Assembly (NCBI RefSeq): GCF_000372725.1
Contig: NW_005196456.1
Location: 109,192 to 173,191 of the forward strand
Length of the DNA: 64,000 nt
From: Emiliania huxleyi CCMP1516
Lineage: Eukaryota; Haptophyta; Isochrysidales; Noelaerhabdaceae
Direction: 5' to 3'
Under the pieces are notes generated by a model. It was not told where the DNA came from. It did not search any database and saw only the letters and a program-made list of their open reading frames with translations. This document shows, one piece after another, positions 56,213-64,000 of this stretch (within the stretch, counting starts at the first letter, position 1; every line of letters starts with the position of its first letter). Position numbers and translations under genes: made by a program.

Positions 56213-56962
56213 TCACACGCTCGCCTGCTGCATCTCCGCGCCTCGCTGCGTCGCCGGAGAGTCTTCCGTCGCCGCCGCCGGCGATTCGCCGTCGGCTGGT
56301 CCTGGCGCGCCGGCCTGCGCGGCAGCGGCGGCGGGCTGCTGGCGAGCCCCTTCCTCTAGCAGGGCCGCCTCATCGGCCGGCTTGATATGCCCGTGGACCT
56401 TGGCCGCGAGGCGGGGCAGGGAGAGGGAGAGCGAGGCATTGATCGAGTAGCCAGCGGCCAGCAGGCAGAGAGCGCCCGCGATGAGGAAGCTGTACTGCAT
56501 CGAGACGACGAAGGCGCCCTCGGTGTACGCGTAGCCTGTTGCCGCCATCGGCAGCTCGACCGGCGCGGCCGCCATTCCGATGGTGCCGCACATGAGGAGG
56601 AGAAAGGCGCGGCCGGATCGGTGCTGCAGCACCTGGATGTTCCTCAAGACGGCGGAGAGACCGAGCTCGGCACCCAGAACGAGAGTGCCAAGCACGCCGA
56701 GCCAGCCCATCACCGTCCGCAGCAGCAGCGGGTTGCAGTGGTCGGCGCCTTGCCCTTGGCCGGTGAAGAGGTGCTCAAAGGCGACACACGCCATCGTCAG
56801 CGCCGCAACGATGTTGGCCCACTTCGCCTTGGTTCTGAGCCTCGCGTCGGCAGCGCTCGGTGCCGCGCCGCCCGTGAAGCCCGCCTGGTCTGCAACGAGG
56901 CCCTTGCCGACGTCAGACTTGACGCCCGTGCCAATCCTCACAGCTCGTCGAATGGACTGCAT
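56213..56962 (-). CDS. Four-TM protein, COPI-associated/TVP15-like
   Basis: Single exon, 249 residues, ATG 56962. Four hydrophobic segments: ANIVAALTMACVAFEHLF, MGWLGVLGTLVLGAELGLSA, FLLLMCGTIGMAAAPVELPM and SMQYSFLIAGALCLLAAGYS. Then a polar Ala/Gln/Glu tail. Size, spacing and the RNIQVLQHRSGRAFLLL loop resemble the Golgi TVP15/COPI-associated family, which has a role in vesicle membranes, but the match is by memory. An AATTCTTTTTCT word lies about 45 bases upstream of the ATG. Another small tetraspanning family is possible. Confidence 0.6.
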   Translation of the reverse strand: MQSIRRAVRIGTGVKSDVGKGLVADQAGFTGGAAPSAADARLRTKAKWANIVAALTMACVAFEHLFTGQGQGADHCNPLLLRTVMGWLGVLGTLVLGAELGLSAVLRNIQVLQHRSGRAFLLLMCGTIGMAAAPVELPMAATGYAYTEGAFVVSMQYSFLIAGALCLLAAGYSINASLSLSLPRLAAKVHGHIKPADEAALLEEGARQQPAAAAAQAGAPGPADGESPAAATEDSPATQRGAEMQQASV

Positions 56963-57290
56963 CGAAGGGTCGAGCGTGTCACAGCGGGCACATGCAGAAG
57001 CGCTTTAGAAAAAGAATTCGCGCCTCAGTTTTTTCGAAAGCTCGCACGGCACTCTCCCTTGGGTTGTGTGTTTTCTTTCTTTCTTTTTCGCACGGCACTG
57101 GGCACGGGATTCTCTAGCTTTTCTGGTAAGAGATAACAGATCGGTCTGGATCAAAGCAGAAAAAATAGGACCCCAGGAATTGCGACTCGCCGCTTTCCTC
57201 CCGCTGTGATTCTGTGTGAGCTGTGTCTTGATTTGCCAACAATACACACACCTAAAACAAATAAACCAGAAAAAATACTTTGGACTCTGA

Positions 57291-58652
57291 CCGGGCACGG
57301 ACGCGGGCAGGACGTGTCCACATTCATGCACCCAACCCGGCTTCTTCCCGACGTCGGGCTTCGGGTCGTTCGGCGGGACCTCGGCCGTCGGCGGTGCCTT
57401 TGGCCGACCCTCAGCCTTCGGCGGGGATTCAGCCTTCCCCACTTCCTTTGGAGCCAAGCCCGCGCCGCAGGCAGCAAAGCTCGGCGCGTTTGGAGCCGGT
57501 GTCACAGGCGCGGCCGCGGCGAGTAGCGCGGCGCAAACAGCCTTTGTGCGCGGCGCACACGCGCCCTCAAGCATCTCGACGCCCGTAGCCTTTAACACCT
57601 CAAAGCAGCAGCCCGCATTCGGGGCCTTCTCCTCCCCTGTTGCCTCGCAGTCTCCCTTTGGTCTCGCGCCCAATAAGCTGGCGGCCATCGGGGCTGTCGA
57701 TGCCGTCAGCCAGCAGACCAACGTCTTTGGCACGAAGACGTCGGCCTTCGGCTCCGCCCCGAGCGCACTAGCGCCAGCAAGCCCGTCGTCACTGGCGCCA
57801 GCCGGCCCGTCGCCAAACGCCTTTGGCTTCGGCCCCGCCCCGAGCGCGTTCGGCCCCGCCCCGAGCGCACTGGCGCCAGGAAGACCGGCGCCAAACGCCT
57901 TTGCGGCGGCTCCGCCGACGCCGCCCGCGCCTCTCTCCATCTCGGGCGTCGCCGTGGCCACCGCCCCAGAGCCGAGCGAGCTCGCCGCGCGGCGGCAGCA
58001 GGAGGTTCTCTTCACGCCCGCGGTGCGCCGCGACATCTACTCCATCCTGCTCAATCCGGCCGACCCCGGCGCCGAGCACGCAGCGCCGCCGCCGCAGCCC
58101 TCGGTGGCGGGCCGTATCCCGTTCAGGGCCGCTCTCGCCGCAAAGTCCTCCAAGGACCTGTCCGAGACCAAGGGCGCGCTCACGGCCGTCGGCCCTCCAC
58201 CGCCAAAGCCAGACCTGCGCTCTCTCGACACCTTTGCCTTCATCGACCGCCCGGCCGGCGAGGAGCCGCCGCTCCCCTCTGGCTGGACGGTCCTCTCCGA
58301 CGACGCCCTCCTCTCAGCCCTCGACCACCTCGGCGAGGCGGCGCCCCTGCCGCTGGCGGCGCTCAAGGCCTTCGAGCAGTACCTCGCGCACAAGGCGGCC
58401 ACCTGCTGGGGCGAGGCGCAGGCCGCGCGCCTCTCCGTCGACTTCCTCATTGCCTTTGGGTGCGAGCTCACCCCGCGGCTCGACGTGCACCACCGCATCC
58501 GCTCGGGCCCGCTGCGCGACGAGGAGCTCGCAGCGCTGACGTCGCCGCCGCTCTGCCGCTTCGTCGACCAGGCTATGCTCGCGCGCTTTCAGGCGGCACC
58601 GCGGACAGGCGCAGCACAAATGCTGCAGATCACCGCCCCATCTGCTTCGTGA
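57291..58652 (+). CDS. FG-repeat nucleoporin-like protein (5' end unresolved)
   Basis: The frame is open from the stop at 57288-57290 with no ATG before or near the FG repeats, so at least one 5' exon is missing. From 57339 it encodes GFFPTSGFGSFGG, AFGRPSAFGGDSAFPTSFGA, LGAFGAG, then FGAFSS, SPFGLAP, NVFGTKTSAFGS, NAFGFGPAPSAFGPAPSA: about fifteen FG dipeptides in Ala/Pro/Ser-rich context, typical of nuclear-pore barrier proteins. The C-terminal half is folded: RRQQEVLFTPAVRRDIYSIL, SLDTFAFIDRPAGEEPPLPS, LKAFEQYLAHKAATCWGEAQ, and ends TAPSAS with TGA at 58652. Such proteins bind transport receptors. Which nucleoporin is unclear. A long minus-strand frame across the region is a composition shadow. 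Confidence 0.7.
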   Translation, partial: PGTDAGRTCPHSCTQPGFFPTSGFGSFGGTSAVGGAFGRPSAFGGDSAFPTSFGAKPAPQAAKLGAFGAGVTGAAAASSAAQTAFVRGAHAPSSISTPVAFNTSKQQPAFGAFSSPVASQSPFGLAPNKLAAIGAVDAVSQQTNVFGTKTSAFGSAPSALAPASPSSLAPAGPSPNAFGFGPAPSAFGPAPSALAPGRPAPNAFAAAPPTPPAPLSISGVAVATAPEPSELAARRQQEVLFTPAVRRDIYSILLNPADPGAEHAAPPPQPSVAGRIPFRAALAAKSSKDLSETKGALTAVGPPPPKPDLRSLDTFAFIDRPAGEEPPLPSGWTVLSDDALLSALDHLGEAAPLPLAALKAFEQYLAHKAATCWGEAQAARLSVDFLIAFGCELTPRLDVHHRIRSGPLRDEELAALTSPPLCRFVDQAMLARFQAAPRTGAAQMLQITAPSAS

Positions 58653-59035
58653 GGGGGGGCGTGAAGAGATGGGAGGCGCGAGCATAGAAACACGAACATT
58701 GACCTCATAGAGTGTGCGCATTTTGTGCGCGTGGAGCTGCAGCGCTGGTCCTCCTGGAGCGCGCGCCTGCGACTCGCTGTAAGACTCTCTCTGCAGCCGG
58801 GCGGGGGACGGGGCGGTGAGTTGTTGCTTTTTTGCGTGCGTATTTCTTTTTGCATTTTGGTATTGTATATGAGCCTGAGTTTCTCTCAGTGACAGACCAT
58901 GAGACACGGGGCTGACGCTTGCTCCATGCTCGGCGCGCGCGTGCTCGTGCTCTTGCTCCTAGATCGGCATCGGAGGAACCTCGTCTGACAGAATCGGAGA
59001 TACGTGAGACACTGGCGGTTGTGGCTCCCTAGCGC
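58653..59035. other. Convergent intergenic region
   Basis: 3' flanks of two convergent genes. No gene seen; T-rich words at about 58828-58870. Confidence 0.5.
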
Positions 59036-60965
59036 CTAGGAGAGTGCCATCTCCTCCTCGAGCGCTTTCGCCATCTCTTCCACACTGCTGCGCTTGCTCA
59101 ACGCCACCCGCGTTGGGCGCGACGCCGCGGGCGCGGTGGATATGGGTGGCACTATGATGGCGCTCTCGCCGTGCGCGAGCGACTCCTGAAAAACGAAGCG
59201 CGGGCCGGGGTGGTGACGGCGAGCGGCGTGAGCTGTACTAGGAGGGAAGAAAGAGAAGAGGCTAGCTCGCTCGCCTGCTCGGCGGTACTCGGCGAGAGGG
59301 CGCTCCACATGACGAGGGTGGCGCCGAGAGAGAGCGCAAAAAGGAGAGCGGTGAGCCCAAACACGATCGGCGGTCCCATCTCATAGCCGTGCACCGCCCA
59401 GAACGGGCCGACGATCCGCGCGACGGAGCCGAGCGCGAACATGAGGCCCATCCAGCCGCCCTGGGGGCCATCCCCGAGAAGCTTACCTACGGTGACCTTG
59501 CGTGTCAGACGGACGGGCCCTTGAAGCAGCTGGGCGCGGCGGGAGTCTCGGCGCGCCGGCCATTGCGAGGCAGACGCCACGGCCAAACGGGAAGGCGATG
59601 GTGACGAGGGTGAAGGCGACCAAGAACTGGGGTATGTCCATGACGGGAGCGCCGGCCACGATGTCGGACAGGGGCACCATGAGCATCCACCCAGCAGCGG
59701 CGATGACCAGCGAACCGAAGAGCATCGCCTTGCGGGGCGACGGCGAGGCGTCAGCCCGGCTTCGCCTCCCGCGGGTGCGCAAGGAGTGAGTCCGCTGCCT
59801 GGTCCGAGACGCGCTGGCGCATGGTCCCGTCGGGCTGCTCGCGCGGCGTCGACAGTGCCGTCATGACGGCGGCGCAGAGGAGGTTTGCGACGCCCGACGC
59901 GATGAACAGCTCGTTTGCCGCCGTCTGTGGCGATGCAAGGCGGGTAGTGGACGTCTCCTACGCGATAGCGTCGGGCTAGCCCTGGGCGAACCTTGTCCCA
60001 GCCAAACCAGTCCGCCACGAGCGGCGTCGTGATAGTCTCCTGGACGGCAAAGCCGTTGAAGTGGATAAAGAAGAAGATGATGCACGCCTACAGCTCACAC
60101 CAAGCGACGTGAGAGGCGACCTGCTAAAGCGGGTGGTGATGAGGGCGGTGCACCCACACGCCAGTCGTCTGCGCCTGAGAGCCACCGCCTTTTGCGCCAC
60201 TCTCCGCAGCGGCGCTGGGTGTAGCGCCGTGCTGGCCCCACGGCCCGATCTCGCGGAAGCAGCAGGCGAGTAGGCTCAGGCTGAAGAGGTCCGCCAGCGA
60301 GTTGAACCAGCCGGAAAGCGTGAGCGAGTCGAATGTGAGCACGCCGATCGCGAACCTGCAACGTGACGATTTTGGGGTTGGTGGTTGCCATGCGTACGCC
60401 AATGTCATGTGGGGGGCAAGGCAGCAGAATACAACGCATCAGCTGCACCGCGCGCGCGTGAATTTAGCATCTGTGCCGGCGAGCGGTTGGATGACGCCAA
60501 CAGCGGCGCCAAAGGCCGGACCAAAGATGAAGCCGAGGCAGGCGAATGTCGTCATCATCGCCGTCAGCCCCGTCTGCTGTTCTGGTGGCGCCGCCCGCGC
60601 GAGGTAGGCCTGCTGAACGGCCTGTCGCCCGCCTGCTGCGATGCCCTGAGCGAGGCGGCCGAACAGCGCGACCCAAGGACCAGCCCCCGGGGATACATTT
60701 GAGGCAGCCTCCGCAAGGGCATAAGCGGCGGCGCCGGCAGCGCCGAGCGAGCAGCAGAAGAGGAGGGTAGGTTTGACGCCCGCGAAGCTCGACACGGCAC
60801 CCAGCAATATTGCACCAACTGCCTCTCCGACAGAGAAGGCCGAGACGACAGCGGCGTAGAATGCCTTTGTACTCCCCATCCCCTCAAGGTAGATCCACAG
60901 TGAGGGCAGCACGATCGAAAATTGCACGCAGCCGATGAAGACGTTGGCGTAGAAGATGTACCTGT
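59036..60965 (-). CDS. Major facilitator superfamily transporter, MFSD8/CLN7-like (5' exon missing)
   Basis: Minus strand. The first visible exon begins after ATCACAG at about 60965: YIFYANVFIGCVQFSIVLPS, LWIYLEGMGSTKAFYAAVVS, AFSVGEAVGAILLGAVSSFA, VALFGRLAQGIAAGGRQAVQ, LGFIFGPAFGAAVGV. Later exons give LADWFGWDKVRPG, KAMLFGSLVIAAAGWMLMVP, LVAFTLVTIAFPFGRGV, GGWMGLMFALGSVARIVGPF and GPPIVFGLTALLFALSLGAT. The C-terminal tail is ESLAHGESAIIVPPIS to EEMALS, stop 59036. This set of helices, with SIVLPSLWIYL first and the G-A-G-R motif before helix 4, matches lysosomal MFSD8/CLN7-type MFS proteins. Substrate unknown. Acidic dileucine-like tail residues may direct sorting. The start codon and about one exon lie upstream and were not found. 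Confidence 0.7.
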
Positions 60966-61701
60966 GATGTTCCGCCACGGGTTGGGGGCAAGGCGCACGG
61001 TATTACGGCTTTGGAGCAGAGGCGCACGTCCAACAGAGATCGCCTTTGACCGGCTTCGCAAGCAGGCTCTCGCGAAGACTCATCGGTCAGCGGCGCGAGC
61101 GGAGCTGACGGCGGTAGTTACTGACTTTCGACGCCCTGCAGCACCTATTTGCCGGCCGCGCGGGTCGACACGATGGAGGGACTGCCGTAGAAGTTCACAG
61201 TTGTTATGCGGGTTGTCAAACGAGTGACTTTGGGGGGTCAGTGGACCCCGTTGGGTTCAAACTCGGGCATTGTGGGCCCTGGCCCCTCTAAAGGGATGTA
61301 TCAGCTACAATTGGAGCTAACGGGAAGGCCGGGACGGATGGATTGGCAGTCTTTGTTTGCTCCCGTTCTCGCCCTGCCTGGGTGGGTGGGTGGGTGGGGG
61401 GGGGGGGGGGGGGCTCCGTGCCGTCCCGGGTGGCTCCGTGGGCGCAGGAGGTGTCTAGGACAGCAGGACCATCCCTGGCACGCTTCGCTGCTTCTAAAAA
61501 ATGGAAAATGGCTTTCTGCGCACGTGTATTCTTTTTTTGCTTGGCCGGCCCTGATGATGAAATTCTGCAAAAACCTGGCCGGCCCCTGCCCTGCCCTCCC
61601 CCTACCTACCTACCTACCTACCCTACTTATGAGAGAGAGAGATTTTTAGCAATACCAAACAACTCTAACACTCACACGTAATTTGGGGCCTGGAGCCCTG
61701 T
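60966..61701. other. Intergenic
   Basis: Probably holds the missing 5' exon of the transporter. A G-run (about 61382-61410) and CTACCTACC repeats (61598-61622) are present. Confidence 0.4.
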
Positions 61702-62016
61702 TCACGCGCGCGCGAGACGTGCAGACAGGGTTGCCAGGTGAGAGCGAATGGCGCGGATCACGCCTCGCACAACAGAGAGAGAGATGCGCTCTGCATGGTG
61801 GGACATAAAAGAGAGCGAGTACTTGGGCGAGTAGGCCGTGCGGTCAACGCTGCCGCGCGCGACTTTGCGCGCGAGGCGGCGCAGCTTGAGAACGGCGGTG
61901 GGCGAGAAGCCGCCGCCGAACGTCTCGTGGAGCAGCAGGTTGAAGTTGTTGCACTTGACAAAGATCGCGTCGTGGTTGTTTTTTGTTGTACTTATGGGAA
62001 CTAAAAAAGAAATCAT
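61702..62016 (-). CDS. Short unknown protein, 104 aa
   Basis: ATG 62016 to stop 61702. The sequence has a normal, balanced composition unlike its GC-driven surroundings: DAIFVKCNNFNLLLHETFGG, FSPTAVLKLRRLARKVARG, DRTAYSPKYSLSFMSHHAER. The N-terminal half is hydrophobic and polar mixed, the C-terminal half basic. I have no secure family; it may be a piece of a mobile-element or conserved plankton protein. Confidence 0.4.
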   Translation of the reverse strand: MISFLVPISTTKNNHDAIFVKCNNFNLLLHETFGGGFSPTAVLKLRRLARKVARGSVDRTAYSPKYSLSFMSHHAERISLSVVRGVIRAIRSHLATLSARLARA

Positions 62017-62424
62017 TTGCGGGGTGAAGGTGGGGTACTATACCAACTAGAGTGATGGCTGGTGGTACTCTCCTGCAACCATAGTCCTTCCTGTGACATG
62101 GCAGGCCACTCTCAGGCCCTACAAGCATCAGATCACCCACTTGGGGAGGGTTGACTTGGAGCACTTGGAGTGGTTGACATCGTGATTTCCGCGGAAAATT
62201 TCTTTTTCTGCTGTGAAAATTCCGGCGTGGAGAGAGGGAAAACCCCGACGAGAGGTCCCAGACCTACCCTACCTACCCCGGGATGAGCCGGCCAAGCAAA
62301 AAAAGAATACACATACGCAGGCAGAATCCCGCTCGGCGGCGCCTCTTCGGATTCCCACCAAGTCAGATCGGCGTTCCCACCAAAGTCCAAGAACGCACTC
62401 CATGCTTCCAGCTTGTTGAGCTCT

Positions 62425-63838
62425 ATGTGGCGCTTCCGCGAGGACCCGCCCGCACCTCCCGCACCCGCCGCACCTGCGCCAGATCCGCCCTCGATCGGCA
62501 AAACGCCCACGGCGACGCGAGCAGACGCCTTTGCCGCGTTCCGCGGCGATGCCACGCTTCCAGCATCGCTCTGGCCGCGAGCCTCGAGCCTCGACGCGTC
62601 GACTGCTCGCGTCATCTGGGTGCTGGCCGGCAGTCGGACGGGCGCCTGCCGCACCTCGCAGCCGAGGCTCAGGGAGGTATGGCAGGAGTCGGCTGAGACG
62701 TGTCGGTTCATGTGCGAGGAGGCGGCAGAGTGCCGCAGCTATGAGTTCGGCGAGCTGAGGCGAGGCGGAGGGATCGTCAGCAGGCGCGCGCTCATCTAGT
62801 CCGCTGCCCAGTCCACGAGCAGGGGGTCTGACACTGGCGCCTCAGACCCTTCCATCTCTTTCCCCGCGCAGGTGTCGGCTCTTCTCTGTTCGGGTGCTGC
62901 AAACCTCTCCCATCGGCGGCCACATCTGCTACGTCAAGCGGAGACTGATGCCAGCGCCGCCGCCGCCGCTACTGCCGCCAACCCCACCACCGCCAGCGCC
63001 GCCGCCGCCGCCGCCACCGCCACCGCCGCCCACGCCGCCGCCGCCGCCATCGCCGCTGCCGCCGCCGCCGCCACCACAACCTGAGTGGCTGCGATGTGGT
63101 CAGGCGAGCTGCACCCGGCTCGCTTGGGACACGGTCCCTTCCAACGGCGTGGCTACCTGCGGCGCTCAGATTGCGTGGGTGCAAGCCGGCGGTGTCCCCG
63201 GCCATCAGCTGTGGCCGGATGCTTGCCGATTCGTTGCGCACCAGGCAACAACGCCAGAGTGCGCGCCGTGCGGGCCGCTGCTGACGCCACCGCCCACGCA
63301 GCCTTCGCCCACACCGCTCCCACCACCGTCACCTCGACCCCCGCCGCCAACGCCACCGCCACCCCCGCCATCGCCGACGCCGCCCCCGCCGCGTCGCTTC
63401 TCCCAAGCCTCATGGCGCAACGAGCCCTCCCCTCCCCCGCCGCCACTTCCGCCTCCTCCACAGCCGCCGCCGCCGCCGCCACCGCCGCTGCCGCCGCCGC
63501 CGCCACCACAACCTGAGTGGCTGCGATGTGGTCAGGCGAGCTGCACCCGGCTCGCTTGGGACACGGTCCCTTCCAACGGCGTGGCTACCTGCGGCGCTCA
63601 GATTGCGTGGGTGCAAGCCGGCGGTGTCCCCGGCCATCAGCTGTGGCCGGATGCTTGCCGATTCGTTGCGCACCAGGCAACAACGCCAGAGTGCGCGCCG
63701 TGCGGGCCGCTGCTGACGCCACCGCCCACGCAGCCTTCGCCCACACCGCTCCCACCACCGTCACCTCGACCCCCGCCGCCAACGCCACCGCCACCGCTTC
63801 CATGGTCGACGACTCCCTACCCTCGGCCGTTCTCCTGA
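62425..63838 (+). CDS. PAN-like, proline-rich protein with duplicated Cys module
   Basis: ATG 62425 (MWRFREDPPAPPAPAAPAPD). Exon 1 has VIWVLAGSRTGACRTSQPRL and ETCRFMCEEAAECRSYEFGE, typical of a PAN/Apple domain. An intron of about 100 bases ends CGCGCAG, and the second exon gives the strand GGHICYVKRRLMP closing that domain. Then come two copies of a 60-residue Cys module (EWLRCGQASCTRLAWDTVPS, TCGAQIAWVQAGG, ACRFVAHQATTPECAPCGP), each in PPPP linkers. Stop at 63838. Such modules are extracellular. No signal peptide is seen at this start, so an upstream exon may exist. The two module copies are identical at DNA level over about 312 bp. Confidence 0.6.
63051..63794 (+). repeat. Direct duplication of ~312 bp, period 432
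   Basis: 63051-63362 and 63483-63794 appear identical. Each holds one Cys module plus flanking proline codons. The window ends shortly after, with no gene seen in 63839-64000. Confidence 0.9.
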
Positions 63839-64000
63839 GCCTCAGTGGATAACGATGACTAACCTCCCCTACATTTCCTAGAAGATGCCCAGAAGACGCC
63901 TGTTCAGGGGAATGTCGAGGACTGCGGCAGAGGCGTCTTTCCATAACCCCCGCCCCCCTTGACAAGCATGACCGGGATCTCACCTCTTAAATCAGGGGGT

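Noticed and set aside
57005-58036. Minus-strand frame of 343 residues with repeated FGAGP-like words
   Set aside because: Antisense to FG-repeat coding DNA; the plus frame has a folded C-terminal half and proper FG spacing.

Overview
This window looks like nuclear DNA from a GC-rich single-celled alga. A haptophyte such as Gephyrocapsa/Emiliania is my best guess, but no marker gene proves it. The basis is spliced genes with AG acceptors and mostly GC (not GT) donors, proline-rich C-type lectin proteins, long dinucleotide tracts inside introns, AATAAA signals, many foldback elements and two 100-base assembly gaps (22047-22146 and 35299-35398). Gene models were built by eye from splice sites and conserved motifs.

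Layout: an ankyrin protein (1146-3230); a mitochondrial F1-ATPase assembly factor of the ATP11/ATPAF1 family (3959-4961, complete three-exon model); a long coiled-coil protein (5154-9144); a membrane protein with four C-type lectin-like domains (9394-15631); a secreted ML/NPC2-like protein (16993-17763, minus). From 15.6 to 24.7 kb the DNA is mostly repeats: foldback elements, a large inverted repeat around a gap, and a nested pair of transposon-like elements. One glycosyltransferase-like gene lies within it (19232-20377, minus). Next come a hypothetical gene (24695), a gene with a HELTH motif and a C-terminal membrane anchor (25905-28024), a Cys/Gly-Tyr-rich surface protein (28781), a divergent pair of a HAD phosphatase (30044-32521, minus) and an MBD-PHD chromatin protein (32726-36155), a secreted protein (36537-37678, minus), a small helical secreted or plastid protein (39349-40508, minus), an acid lipase (42661-45354), a lectin-multiTM-TIR-like receptor (46018-48393, minus) running divergently from a trehalose-phosphate synthase/phosphatase with two phosphatase modules (48871-54965), an RCC1 fragment, a COPI-associated/TVP15-like membrane protein (56213, minus), an FG-repeat nucleoporin-like protein (57291-58652), an MFSD8/CLN7-like transporter (59036-60965, minus), a short unknown ORF, and a PAN/proline-rich/Cys-module protein (62425-63838).

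The main discovery is about introns. At least fifteen introns in six genes begin with a diverged copy of the first 12-37 bases of the exon that follows them. This is the pattern expected if each intron arose by tandem duplication of an exonic AGGC/AGGT site with filler DNA between the copies. The filler falls into a few recurring families, including a small palindromic core (TCTTCACAGC...GCYGTGAACAG) and CCGAGATG, TCGGCCAACC, CCGGAACCTTC and CACGTCCGCGA repeats, shared by unrelated genes.

The genes do not form one pathway. Several products are secretory or surface proteins (lectins, PAN module, Cys-rich proteins, lipase, ML protein), and the lectin-TIR-like receptor is the best candidate for a sensing or defence function.
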